Below, piece after piece: positions 1-9,106 of a DNA stretch of 64,000 nucleotides. Position 1 is the first letter of the stretch. Every line of letters starts with the position of its first letter. The DNA comes from Alkalinema sp. CACIAM 70d. GTDB lineage: Bacteria > Cyanobacteriota > Cyanobacteriia > Leptolyngbyales > Leptolyngbyaceae. A program made the translations under genes and the position numbers. The notes under the pieces are model-generated. The model searched no databases. It was not told the origin of the DNA and was given only the letters and a program-made list of their open reading frames with translations. The stretch lies in contig MUGG01000098.1 of NCBI GenBank assembly GCA_002148405.1, positions 248,001 to 312,000 on the forward strand, written 5' to 3'.

Positions 1-336
1 GTGCACACTGCTCGATCGATTCTGCCCGAGGAAATTACCTTACAAATTCCACCTAACTTAGTACATCAACCGGAGATTCTCTTGGCCTGTCTGGAAGCCG
101 GAGCACGGGATCTGGGAGGACTCAGCCCGATCGATGAAGTGAATCCTGACTATCCCCATCCCACCCCCAGCCAACTGCGATCGTGTTTGGAACCCGCAGG
201 CTGGCAACTAGTTTCTCGTTTGCCCATTTATCCCCGGTACGATCGTTGGCTGCTGCCCAAACTCCAAACGGTTGTGACTCGCTGGCGTTTGGCCTTTGAT
301 GGATCATGGCCTATTTGGGGATTTCCAGTGTCATAG
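1..336 (+). CDS. cofG: FO synthase subunit CofG, C-terminal fragment (5' end outside window)
   Basis: This is the last 111 residues of 7,8-didemethyl-8-hydroxy-5-deazariboflavin synthase subunit 1. CofG is a radical-SAM enzyme that works with CofH to make FO, the deazaflavin chromophore of some cyanobacterial photolyases. The visible part matches the family's C-terminus: the HTARSILPEEITLQIPPNL stretch, then LEAGARDLGG-SPIDEVNP, then a GW-LVSRLPIYPRY tail. The CxxxCxxC iron-sulfur motif would lie upstream of the window. The frame is open from base 1, so the GTG at base 1 is probably internal. The stop at 334-336 lies inside the 3' end of the opposite-strand cyclase gene, a 26-bp convergent overlap. 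Identity comes from recognising the family tail. Confidence 0.85.
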   Translation: MHTARSILPEEITLQIPPNLVHQPEILLACLEAGARDLGGLSPIDEVNPDYPHPTPSQLRSCLEPAGWQLVSRLPIYPRYDRWLLPKLQTVVTRWRLAFDGSWPIWGFPVS

Positions 337-1348
337 GAATTTCCAACGTCTTAAACTGGTTCCGACCTGCCGCTTTTGCTTGATACAGTGCTTGGTCAGC
401 TGCTGTAATTAACATTCTGGGGTCAATTAACTGGGAGGGAATTGTAGAACTGACCCCCATGCTAACGGTCACCACGTCACTAACATCGGATCCGAGATGG
501 GGAATCGCCAAGGCATGAATACTCTCATGGATCATCTTGGCGACTTGGATTGCACCTTCTATATCGGTATTGGGCAAAATGACTGCAAATTCTTCTCCCC
601 CATAGCGCGCCACCAAATCCACCGATCGACGAGCCGAAAACTCCAGTTCCTTGGCAACTTTACGTAGGCAATCATCTCCAGTTTGATGGCCATAGGTATC
701 ATTATAAATTTTGAAGAAATCAATATCGCAGAGAATGAGAGAGATGGGTAAGTGCTCTCGCAGCAAGCGATGCCATTCCTGGTGCAGGTACTGATCAAAA
801 CGACGACGGTTGGCAATTTGGGTTAATCCATCGGAGGCAGCCAACCGAATCAGTTCATCGTTGGTAGCCTGTAAGTGGTGGTAAAGACGGACTTGCTGAA
901 TCAACCGCTTAACTCGTTGCCGCAAAACGGCCCAGTGAATCGGTTTACTGACAAAATCAAATGCCCCAGACGCAAATGCTTGTTCTACAGATGCCTCGTC
1001 TTCCAACCCTGTAATCATCAAGATGGGGGTATAGGGATTGCCATTTTCCAGATTTTGAATGTGAGCACAACAGGTAAAACCATCCATAATAGGCATTACC
1101 GCATCCAGCAACACAACATCTGGACGCAGTTGGGTATAAGCAGCGAGGCAACTTTCGCCATCCATCACTTCGACGACTTGGTAGCCTTCTTGTTCCATGG
1201 CTTGACGTAGACAAACCCGCATTACCTTGTCATCATCTGCCACTAAGATCAATGGCGGATTATGGGGTGAGAAGGTCATGACATCTGGCATCAAATAGTT
1301 TCCACTGGTTGGGGGAGGCTGAATTTCCCCACAGCTGACGGTTGGCAT
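311..1348 (-). CDS. Response regulator with GGDEF diguanylate cyclase domain (PleD-like)
   Basis: A cytosolic two-domain signalling protein that probably makes cyclic di-GMP when its receiver is phosphorylated. The REC domain (about residues 32-150) has the acidic pair in LVADDDK, the phospho-acceptor Asp in VVLLDAVMP and the conserved Lys in FVSKPI. The GGDEF domain (about 170-335) has an intact GGEEF active site. An RSVD inhibitory site precedes it by five residues, so product inhibition is likely. No membrane segment is seen. The first Met gives 345 residues, but Met20 (start at 1291) is equally plausible, since the extra N-terminus has no domain and no clear ribosome site. It converges on cofG. 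The partner kinase is not evident nearby. Confidence 0.9.
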   Translation of the reverse strand: MPTVSCGEIQPPPTSGNYLMPDVMTFSPHNPPLILVADDDKVMRVCLRQAMEQEGYQVVEVMDGESCLAAYTQLRPDVVLLDAVMPIMDGFTCCAHIQNLENGNPYTPILMITGLEDEASVEQAFASGAFDFVSKPIHWAVLRQRVKRLIQQVRLYHHLQATNDELIRLAASDGLTQIANRRRFDQYLHQEWHRLLREHLPISLILCDIDFFKIYNDTYGHQTGDDCLRKVAKELEFSARRSVDLVARYGGEEFAVILPNTDIEGAIQVAKMIHESIHALAIPHLGSDVSDVVTVSMGVSSTIPSQLIDPRMLITAADQALYQAKAAGRNQFKTLEIPMTLEIPK

Positions 1349-1657
1349 TTACGACTGCGCAACTTTAATTACGGCAACTGAATAAATCTAGATTGCCCTA
1401 CAAGTCATTATTCCCAACTTTTCTAGAACTTCCGATACCTTCAGCAATTCTCTAATAATTCGGTTTCTGGTTCCTAGAAATTACGGACTATCAGCCCCAC
1501 AAAAGCCTTCTACAAGCCCCTTTCTCCCTACAATTACACGTATAAGTCCTAGAATCTCTGCTTCGTTGGTTAGTAATCTAAAGGTGGAAGGTAGGGATTA
1601 CTGATTAAGATCTATGGAAATTCCTCAAAGGTCTCTGCGTTATGGGGACAGGTAAAA
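1349..1657. other. Intergenic spacer between divergent cyclase and yidD genes
   Basis: About 310 bp that must hold the promoters of both flanking divergent genes. I see no gene, RNA structure or repeat that I can support. Confidence 0.5.
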
Positions 1658-1879
1658 ATGAAAGTCTTATTGCTGGCTTTAATTCGAGGCTATCGTATCC
1701 TCATTTCGCCCTTGTATCTGCCTTGCTGTCGCTACACACCCACTTGCTCACAGTACGCGATCGAGGCGATCGAGACCCATGGTCCCCTCCAAGGCAGTTG
1801 GTTGGCCACCCGTCGCATTTGCCGCTGCCATCCCTGGGGCGGTAGTGGCTACGATCCTGTTCCTCCCAACACGAAATAA
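1658..1879 (+). CDS. yidD: Membrane protein insertion efficiency factor YidD
   Basis: A 73-residue protein of the YidD (DUF37) family, a peripheral inner-membrane factor thought to help the YidC insertase. The family signature is clear: an N-terminal amphipathic helix ([16 protein letters not shown]), then the Cys-rich core [12 protein letters not shown], then [18 protein letters not shown] at the end. The length is typical. In many bacteria yidD lies between rnpA and yidC, but here it stands alone. The ATG at 1658 fits the family start. A second frame in the same DNA is a shadow. Confidence 0.95.
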   Translation: MKVLLLALIRGYRILISPLYLPCCRYTPTCSQYAIEAIETHGPLQGSWLATRRICRCHPWGGSGYDPVPPNTK

Positions 1880-2208
1880 TGGTCCCCCCCTTTTCAAGAA
1901 GATTAGGGTTGCACATTTTGGACTGGATCCGAAACCACATTAACTTGAACTGAGGAAAATACCAGCGAGGCCCATTTAGGTTGAATCAGTAATTCTGAGG
2001 ATGGAAACAGCAGGAGATCTGGGCGGATGGCACTATCCACTCAGATCTCCTGTTGGGTAGTTGTGTCAGGGGGGAGTCCGTAACCTAGGGCACGATCGAG
2101 GGGATTGATCGATTCCCAGATCGTACCTTGGGTGAGACCGATCGCGCAGTTGACCGAATTTCACCACCACTGTCCTGATCTAGGGATGACTGGCCCAGGG
2201 CTCAAGGC
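1880..2208. other. Intergenic spacer with a stem-loop between convergent genes
   Basis: A 330-bp region between the ends of yidD and the FG-GAP gene. Its main feature is an 11-bp perfect inverted repeat, CAGGAGATCTG at 2011-2021 and CAGATCTCCTG at 2042-2052. The loop could form a further GGAT/ATCC pairing. No T-run follows on either side, so it may be a processing signal or weak bidirectional terminator rather than a classical one. Confidence 0.55.
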
Positions 2209-5200
2209 CTAAGCTCGATTTCCTACTGCGAGGGCAAAGCTGAAGGACTGACTGTTTAAGCCACCCAAGGCAAATGTGTTGTTATACAGATTGGTTGAAG
2301 CACTCAAACCAGGCAGGTTGAATCGATCTTTCCAGACAGGTCCAAATCCAAAGCTGTCTGATGTGCTGCCTAAGGCTCCCCAATCCGTTTCCAGTGTGGC
2401 AGAGGCACTTAAGGCTTGCATTTCGATCGCCCCTTGGTAGGTGAGGGCAGTCTTGTTCCGAACACTGGCATTGAGGTTAACAATCGCGTTCACATTGATG
2501 AAGCCATCCCCATTGATATCTGATCCCACATTAAAGGTGAGATCCTGACCCACTTGAAACGCTTGACGAGTGCCGTCTTCCAAAAAGAGTGTCCCAACTA
2601 GGTTATTGGCAAATAGATCAATGTTGGTCTGGAGCCCTAAGTCATTAGCCAACTCCACATCAAAGATATTCCAGTTCACTTCACCACTGAAATTTAAGAA
2701 AGAACCACTTGCACTTCCCTCAATGTATTCCAGTACCTTGGCAGCCCCTTTGGTATAGGCGGTTGGAATTTTTTCTAAGATCTTGCCTAACAAACAATCC
2801 AAGTCAATACTGGCCTTGAGGAGCGTGTTCTGGGCACTCCCTGACAGTGAAGTGGCATTTGCAAGGCTTCCCTTGGTGCCGGAAGTTGGCCCCGCGATCG
2901 TCAAACTCCCTAAGCCAGGTTGGGTATAGCTGCCTGAGAAATTCCTGGTCTTGGTCTGGTAATTGTCATCCATATTGGTTGACCAAGACTGGGCGGTATC
3001 AGCACGGAGGGAGAATGATTCATTCACATTGATGGGTTCGTAGCTAAAGACATTTTTGCCAAAGAGATTGACAGAAGCCCCTAGGTACAGTTGACAGAGG
3101 AAATCAAAATAGGCTTGGAGTTGGGGGGCCGTTGTCGAAAAACTCGCGGTTTCCTTCAGGTTGTAACCGGATTTCATCGTAATCGTTTGCCCCGCCCGGA
3201 TTTCATCTGGCAAATCAAACCAGGTTTGAACGGGTAAGGAAGCATTCAGAGAACCCAGATCCAAATCGTAGCCATACTTCAGGCCAAACTGACCCGAGGT
3301 GCCGCCTTTGAATCCCCCCAGTTTGCCAAAATCTACTTCTTTGACATAGTCCCATCCGATCGGGCTGAGGCCACCGTGGTAGGAATACCGAGTGGTCTGA
3401 TTCCCAAAAATGCCCTGCCCAGCAGTTTGAAAATCTAGTTCAAACAGTAAGTCAGCATTCCTAGGAATCTGTGGCGTTTTATTAATGCCCACCAGGACTG
3501 CATCGTGTCCAAAGCCAACAATATCAGCAAGACCATCGCCATTCACATCGGCAATCTGTCGAGGATACTGATCAAAACTAGACCATCCTCCCGCTCTGTA
3601 GGAGAATTCTTTGAACGAGTCGTATTGGTGCGGCACCATAAACGTCCCATCCAATTGCCCCAGGGCGACGTAGACTCCATCCCAGCCAAACCCAACAATA
3701 TCGGCCCGTCCATCGCCATTGATATCTCCCAGTTGCCGGGGATAGCGACCAAAACTAGGCCACTGTCTGCTGCCATTTCCAAACCACGAGGTTGCTAATT
3801 GAGCATTCGCAAAGGTTCCATCGACTTTGCCCAAAGCAACATAGGTGCCACCATCCCCAAAGCCGACAATATCCGCACGACCATCGCCATTCACGTCCGC
3901 CATCTGGCGGGGACACCGATCGAAACCACGCCAGCCGTTATTCCAGCTAAATTCAAAGGAAGCCGCTTTCGCGTTGGCAAATCGACCATTGCTTTGACCA
4001 AGGGAAATATACGTTCCAGCTTCACCAAAGCCGATTAAATCCACATATCCGTCACCATTCACATCAGCAACTTGGCGAGGGAACGCCTCAAAACTCCGCC
4101 ATCCACTGGTATAGCTAAACTCATTGGATGCTTTATAGGATGGGTTAAATTTCCCCTGGGTATTCGCTAAGGAGACATACACCCCATCCCAACCAAAGCC
4201 AACGATATCCGCACGTCCGTCTCTGTTGACATCGGCCATGAAGCGAGGATAGCGATCGAAACTAGGCCATTCTCTGTCGCCGTTGCCAAACTCATAGGTT
4301 GCCCGGTAAGCACTGGAGAAACTTCCATCCCCTCTAGACAAGGCCACATAGACCCCACCAGACCCAAACCCAACGATATCCGCTAAGCCATCCCCATTGA
4401 TATCCGCCATTTGACGCGGTTCACGGTTAAAGCTTTTCCAGCCGTTACGATAGGAAAACTCATAGGTGCCCAAGGCTAGGGAAAACTTAGGCAATTTTGC
4501 GATCGGACGGTAGAACTGCGCCACCATATCGCGATATTGCTCGATCGTGCCATCGCCTTTGCCAATGATTAAATCCAGCGTACCGTTACCATCAATGTCC
4601 ACGATCGTGGGACTCGCGTTCAACCGATTCCCCAAGTTAATCTTGCGAAATGGATTGAACTTTTCCTGCATTTGGTAAAACTTACCTTTGTAGCTTTCGT
4701 AGTAGCGGATTTTGCCATCCTCACCCCCTACGACAATATCAAGATCTCCATCCTGATCGAAATCGACAAAGGTGGGGCGGGCATTGGCTCCAAAATTAAT
4801 CCCTGCCAAATCAAACCCATTCGTCGATCGCCATTGTTTAACGTACGTCAGGACAGGTATTGTAAAGCGTCCTGCAATTGTCCAAATCTCTCTGGTGCTC
4901 CACACCGGCGTATCTTGCAAGGAAAACTGCTGTACCGCCCCACTCGCACTGGTGGCAATTAAGGTGCCATTAACAAAGGTTAATTGTGAGCCAACCCCGA
5001 CAGAGAGGTTATTGAAGGGGTTACTACTCCCCGTTAGGTTGGTAAATTTGCCCCGTCCATCATTGCGGTAGAATAACAGCCCCCCATTTTGAGCGACCCC
5101 AACAGCATCCTGATCGCCATCACCATCTACATCTGAAAAGGTAATATTCGTAGCACTATTGAACAGTGAAAATGTGTTTTCTGCGTACTGTGTACCACTG

Positions 5201-5361
5201 GCGTAATAATTCCATTTGACTCCAGAGGAACCATCATTCGAACCAATCAAAACATCTAAAATTCCATCTCCATCTAGATCAACTAAGGTAGGTTGAATTT
5301 TTCCTCTCAGCTTTATCTGAGAGAGATTAGGAACCTTAGAACTCAGTGTAAAATTCGTCAT
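2209..5361 (-). CDS. Giant FG-GAP/VCBS repeat protein, probably extracellular
   Basis: A 1050-residue protein built largely of FG-GAP (VCBS, integrin-alpha-like) blades. Residues 1 to about 290 carry diverged blades with calcium-loop motifs such as DLDGDGILD, DVDGDGDQD, DQDGDLD and DIDGNGTLD. Residues from about 300 to 640 form six near-identical units of roughly 57 residues, each with a W-x-SF-x-xxPR entry, a D-[VI]-NGDGxADIVGFG calcium loop and a G[VT]YV[AS]L strand. The last 410 residues are unlike the repeats, rich in Asn, Ser and Thr, and not recognised. No N-terminal signal peptide is visible, so export by a C-terminal signal (type I) is possible but inferred. The likely role is a calcium-dependent adhesive or surface protein. 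Confidence 0.8.
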   Translation of the reverse strand: MTNFTLSSKVPNLSQIKLRGKIQPTLVDLDGDGILDVLIGSNDGSSGVKWNYYASGTQYAENTFSLFNSATNITFSDVDGDGDQDAVGVAQNGGLLFYRNDGRGKFTNLTGSSNPFNNLSVGVGSQLTFVNGTLIATSASGAVQQFSLQDTPVWSTREIWTIAGRFTIPVLTYVKQWRSTNGFDLAGINFGANARPTFVDFDQDGDLDIVVGGEDGKIRYYESYKGKFYQMQEKFNPFRKINLGNRLNASPTIVDIDGNGTLDLIIGKGDGTIEQYRDMVAQFYRPIAKLPKFSLALGTYEFSYRNGWKSFNREPRQMADINGDGLADIVGFGSGGVYVALSRGDGSFSSAYRATYEFGNGDREWPSFDRYPRFMADVNRDGRADIVGFGWDGVYVSLANTQGKFNPSYKASNEFSYTSGWRSFEAFPRQVADVNGDGYVDLIGFGEAGTYISLGQSNGRFANAKAASFEFSWNNGWRGFDRCPRQMADVNGDGRADIVGFGDGGTYVALGKVDGTFANAQLATSWFGNGSRQWPSFGRYPRQLGDINGDGRADIVGFGWDGVYVALGQLDGTFMVPHQYDSFKEFSYRAGGWSSFDQYPRQIADVNGDGLADIVGFGHDAVLVGINKTPQIPRNADLLFELDFQTAGQGIFGNQTTRYSYHGGLSPIGWDYVKEVDFGKLGGFKGGTSGQFGLKYGYDLDLGSLNASLPVQTWFDLPDEIRAGQTITMKSGYNLKETASFSTTAPQLQAYFDFLCQLYLGASVNLFGKNVFSYEPINVNESFSLRADTAQSWSTNMDDNYQTKTRNFSGSYTQPGLGSLTIAGPTSGTKGSLANATSLSGSAQNTLLKASIDLDCLLGKILEKIPTAYTKGAAKVLEYIEGSASGSFLNFSGEVNWNIFDVELANDLGLQTNIDLFANNLVGTLFLEDGTRQAFQVGQDLTFNVGSDINGDGFINVNAIVNLNASVRNKTALTYQGAIEMQALSASATLETDWGALGSTSDSFGFGPVWKDRFNLPGLSASTNLYNNTFALGGLNSQSFSFALAVGNRA

Positions 5362-6123
5362 GATGGGTTGAATTAGCTATTGCAAGAGGATGTAATTGAA
5401 CTCAAAGTCATGTCAGAACGGGGGTGGGGAGCTTTGTGTGAGCAACGAATACAAATTGAAGAGAAGACAATTCGGAAAAATTGCAAAGATTTTACTTGCA
5501 AAATACACGATCGTTTCTAGGGCTCGATCGTACTCAATCCTAATGACAAAATGGCACCCTAAATATATCGATGCTGATATGGATACTGAATATGTATTTA
5601 CTCGGATGTATCAATCAATTAATTCATAAAAATGATTATTCTTAGGGTCTAAAATCCCGATTTATACTTAGATTTTTGACCTAGAAATCGTGCCGATCTG
5701 GAAAGTAAAAAATTGCTAAAATTGGCTTAGTTAAATTCACTGAAATAGCGTGATTCGATCGTGCTATTAATAAAGACAAGATGAAGCAAAGGATTACAAC
5801 TCATTTTGTATATCACTAAAATTTTGTAGATCATTTTGTAGATCATTAATTTGGTCAATCCCTGATTTTGTTAATCACGAATCGGGAAATCCATTTTTGG
5901 GAAATCTGCTGCTCAGGAGAGGCGGCACACTGAAGGGTTGCAAATCTGGAGATTACTCGGCGGAGCGCGATCGGGCGATTGGGCTAGTCTTTTTGGGCTA
6001 CAGAGGTGTTTGGAATGTGAAGGATCAAACAAAAAGCGGCAAATTTGGCGAATCCCTGTACTCTATAGCCTGGGAACTTCAACCTTGGAAACTTCAACCT
6101 TGGAAACTTTGCCTTCTGTCGCG
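5362..6123. other. AT-rich spacer with short tandem repeats
   Basis: About 760 bp with no convincing gene. A 77-codon frame at 5396-5629 has no supporting features. A 12-bp unit ATTTTGTAGATC is tandemly repeated at 5821-5844, with a diverged copy just before it. A 15-bp unit AACTTCAACCTTGGA is repeated at 6075-6104, ending about 20 bp before the dipeptidase start. The composition is clearly more AT-rich than the flanking genes. Confidence 0.6.
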
Positions 6124-6831
6124 ATGAAACCCTACCAACGTATTTCGATTGCAGAATGCCATGAGCCGCTAGTGACGTTGGATCGCCAGACTTTTTGTTT
6201 GGTGGATCCCCATCCCTACGCAAAATTGGGTGCACCCTATGGCGATCGCTCACCGTTTTCCGTGCGGCAAGGGGTGCGCGATCGACTAATCCAAGCACAG
6301 CAGTGTTTACAGCAACTCAAGCCTGGTTGGCGACTGCAAATCTTTGACGCCTACCGTCCGATCGCAGTGCAGCAATTCATGGTGGACTACACCTTGCAGG
6401 AGGTACTGGCAAAACAGGGCTGGGCGATCGCGTCCCTAACCGAAGCCCAACGCACCGAAGCCCTCCAGCGGGTCTATCAATTTTGGGCCATGCCAAATCC
6501 CAATCCCCTCACTCCGCCCCCCCACAGCACCGGAGCCGCGATCGATCTGACTTTGGTGGATGAAAGAGGCCAGGTTGTAGATATGGGATCCGAAATCGAT
6601 GAACTGTCACCGCGATCGTACCCAGATCACTATGTAGGGGTGCAGGATATTGCAGCGGAGCGGTATGATGGCCATCGGCAATTGCTGAACTACGTCATGC
6701 GCCAAGCTGGATTTCAGCGGCATTACCATGAGTGGTGGCATTTCTCCTGGGGTGATCAACTGTGGGCATGGCTCAGTCAGCGGCAGGATCCTAGTCGGAC
6801 GTTTGTCGCCTGTTATGGCCGAGTTGCTTAA
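6124..6831 (+). CDS. D-alanyl-D-alanine dipeptidase, VanX/DdpX-like (peptidase M15D)
   Basis: A 235-residue zinc peptidase of the M15D family that hydrolyses D-Ala-D-Ala, probably for peptidoglycan turnover or D-Ala recovery rather than glycopeptide resistance. The metal and active-site motifs are present: an IFDAYRP entry motif, PHSTGAAIDLTL (S-x-H-x-x-G-x-x-x-D pattern) and HYHEWWHFSWGDQ with the catalytic EWWH. I chose the ATG at 6124 because homology begins there (MKPYQRISIAECHEPLV). The open frame runs 62 codons further upstream, but that part is encoded by tandem-repeat DNA and is not protein-like. There is no signal peptide, so it is probably cytosolic. Confidence 0.88.
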   Translation: MKPYQRISIAECHEPLVTLDRQTFCLVDPHPYAKLGAPYGDRSPFSVRQGVRDRLIQAQQCLQQLKPGWRLQIFDAYRPIAVQQFMVDYTLQEVLAKQGWAIASLTEAQRTEALQRVYQFWAMPNPNPLTPPPHSTGAAIDLTLVDERGQVVDMGSEIDELSPRSYPDHYVGVQDIAAERYDGHRQLLNYVMRQAGFQRHYHEWWHFSWGDQLWAWLSQRQDPSRTFVACYGRVA

Positions 6832-7293
6832 ATTGCCAGTTTCCTTAATGGTTAGTTTCCGATTACGAAATTTCCCGGACTCGATCGCTCGGCTAGAGAA
6901 TTCAGTGGCAGCAAACAAGCTGACTTCTCCAGACAAAATGCTTTATCCAAAACATTTTGGACAAAACATTTTGGATAAAGCATTTTGGATGAAGCATTTT
7001 GGATGAAGCATTGACTTCTTCCCTAGTCATTATTTCGGGCAAGTCCCTTTCAAGTCGATCGTGCAGCGCAGTAATTGCGACGGTGCTTTAGGGCACTTTG
7101 TAAAGGTGCTGAGGGCACAAGGTGCTGAGGGCACTTGGTTAAACAAACTTGGTTAAACAAACTAAGTTGCAAACCCGTACTGAATTTTTTTTGCTAGAGT
7201 TTTTTCTGTTTTTTTGCAGTTTTTTCGTTTTGTGGAACCTCAACCTGAGGAACAGTAGTCAGATTTTTGGTGATGGAAGGATTCTCTTAACGC
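6832..7293. other. Spacer dense in tandem and inverted repeats
   Basis: A non-coding stretch with three separate tandem arrays. A 14-bp unit (consensus AAAGCATTTTGGAT) occurs about 4.5 times at 6949-7012. A 16-bp unit AAGGTGCTGAGGGCAC occurs twice at 7103-7134. A 14-bp unit TTGGTTAAACAAAC occurs twice at 7135-7162. The first array also forms a 19-bp perfect inverted repeat with 6934-6952 (partner 6969-6987), predicting a strong hairpin. A T-rich tract follows at about 7188-7225. Confidence 0.75.
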
Positions 7294-8946
7294 ATGGTTT
7301 GGATGCATAGCCCCCCCCGCAATAGAACCGCGCCCACCCTTGGGCAAACCTTGAAGCAACGCTGCTTCAACCTAGGTCATGGAGTTGTCCTGACTAGCCT
7401 GTTGAGCCAAAGTTTCTGGATTAATCCTGCTGCCGCTCAAGTGAAAAATCCGTCGATCGCGAATTTGTCGATCGCCAGCTCTTCGATCGAGGAGCTCACC
7501 ATCGCCCGTGCAGACCAGGCCAATACTCAGCCGTTTCTGCCCTACTGTCAACAGACCACCCAAGGCATTGAACAAAAGGATACGCTGCGGAAAAAGGCTG
7601 TTCAGGGCGATCGAGAGAGCCAAAAGCGCTACGACGAACTGACTAAACAGCATGCTGATTATCTGCGTCAATGTCGGCAACAGAACTGGTTACGCAATCA
7701 AGGCATCTGGCTGCGGCTCTATCCCTGCGATACCCGTCCCGGTGCCCTCGAAGCAGTTTTAGATCGCATTGTCGATCGGGGGTACAACCAGGTTTACATC
7801 GAGACGTTTTTTAACGGTCAAGTTCTGCTGCCCAAGGCCAGTAACCGCACGGCTTGGCAATCAATGATCCAAACGCCGGGACAGGATCAGGTGGATCTAT
7901 TAGCGGAAGTGATTCGCAAGGGACGGCAGCGCGGTCTCAAGGTGTATAGCTGGATGTTTAGCCTGAATGTCGGCTATCCCTATGTCACCAAGCTAGATAA
8001 GCGGGGCACAATCGCGGTGAATGGTCGCGGGCAAACCACGATCGACACCAATCTTGCCACTAAGGAACTAAATAATACTTTCAACCCCGACGAAGCCTTT
8101 GCTGATCCGTACCATCCCATTCTGCGGCAGGACTACATCGCCATGGTGCAGGAAGTGGCCAAGCGCAAACCCGATGGCATGTTGTTTGACTACATTCGCT
8201 ACCCCAAAGGTCGGGGCAAGGATTCTGTCGCCAAGGATGTCCGCGATCTCTGGATCTACGGTGAGGCATCTCGAACAGCCATTTTGCAGAGGGCACTGAA
8301 TAACAAAGGCCGAGACTTAATCGATCGCTACCTGCAACAGGGTGGCATTACGACCAGTGACATTCAGGAGGTCGATCGCCGCTATCCCCAAGAAACGGAT
8401 CCGCCACTTTGGCACGGTCGATCGGTGAATCCCCAGGAAAATAAACTCTCCCTTAGCCAGCGCCAAACCCTCTTGCAGAATGAATTATGGCGCTTAGCCG
8501 TAGGGCATGCCATGCAGGGTGTTGTAGATTATTTAGTTCTCGCAAGCAATGCAGCACAACAGGCTGGGCTACCCACTGGAGCTGTCTTTTTCCCGGATGC
8601 AAACCAAACGGTTGGGCAGGGCTATGATTCCCGCCTGCAACCGTGGGATCGCTTTCCTGAAAATATTGAGCGTCATCCCATGTCCTACGCCACCTGCGGC
8701 GAAGCCAACTGCATCACCAATCAAGTGCAACGGACTTTAGATAAATCGATGAATCGCAGCATTGTGAAACCGGTATTGGCGGGAATTTGGCAGCAATCTG
8801 TCAGTAACCGTCCTCCCTTGGAAGTGCAGATGCAGGAGATTCGCCGAATTTTTCCTCAAGCGGATACGGTCAGCCATTTTGCCTTTTCCTGGCAGGAACC
8901 GGAATACGATCGCGATCGCAAGTTTTGCCGATCGCGCCAGTTTTAG
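7294..8946 (+). CDS. Secreted glycoside hydrolase-like protein (GHL10 / COG1649)
   Basis: A 550-residue exported protein of the family annotated as family 10 glycosylhydrolase (GHL10), a TIM-barrel hydrolase family of uncertain substrate. Residues 1-49 look like a signal sequence with a basic start, the hydrophobic VVLTSLLSQSFW and an AAA-Q cleavage site. The barrel starts near residue 140 with LWLRLYPCDTRPGALE. Later hallmarks include IETFFNGQVLLP, VYSWMFSLNVGYP and DGMLFDYIRYPKG, a strand-end motif likely near the active site. The end (SHFAFSWQEPEYDRDRKFC) is typical of cyanobacterial members. An AAGGA site lies about 14 bp before the ATG. It may act on extracellular polysaccharide or cell wall, but this is not shown. 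Confidence 0.8.
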   Translation: MVWMHSPPRNRTAPTLGQTLKQRCFNLGHGVVLTSLLSQSFWINPAAAQVKNPSIANLSIASSSIEELTIARADQANTQPFLPYCQQTTQGIEQKDTLRKKAVQGDRESQKRYDELTKQHADYLRQCRQQNWLRNQGIWLRLYPCDTRPGALEAVLDRIVDRGYNQVYIETFFNGQVLLPKASNRTAWQSMIQTPGQDQVDLLAEVIRKGRQRGLKVYSWMFSLNVGYPYVTKLDKRGTIAVNGRGQTTIDTNLATKELNNTFNPDEAFADPYHPILRQDYIAMVQEVAKRKPDGMLFDYIRYPKGRGKDSVAKDVRDLWIYGEASRTAILQRALNNKGRDLIDRYLQQGGITTSDIQEVDRRYPQETDPPLWHGRSVNPQENKLSLSQRQTLLQNELWRLAVGHAMQGVVDYLVLASNAAQQAGLPTGAVFFPDANQTVGQGYDSRLQPWDRFPENIERHPMSYATCGEANCITNQVQRTLDKSMNRSIVKPVLAGIWQQSVSNRPPLEVQMQEIRRIFPQADTVSHFAFSWQEPEYDRDRKFCRSRQF

Positions 8947-9106
8947 CCTGGTTGCCAGATTCCAGCCGTTTTTCCCATTGTTTCTAATCTCTTTCTTTTG
9001 TGGGTGCGGAGAGGTTGAGCAAGCCTTATAATGAGCTTTTGCAAATTTTGCGATAGCTTTAACTTGCAGGCTCATTTATTCGATCGCTCATTTCTCAGGC
9101 AGCCCT

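Noticed and set aside
5396..5629. 77-codon plus-strand frame upstream of the dipeptidase
   Set aside because: It lies in AT-rich repeat DNA, shows no domain or ribosome site, and has no protein-like composition pattern.
5938..6123. Upstream extension of the VanX-like protein by 62 residues
   Set aside because: This part is encoded partly by a tandem repeat (ETSTLETSTLET) and has no family similarity. The ATG at 6124 is the natural start.
6124..6831. VanX-like gene as part of a vancomycin resistance cluster
   Set aside because: No VanH or VanA/B ligase or VanRS genes are nearby. Such dipeptidases are common for D-Ala-D-Ala turnover.
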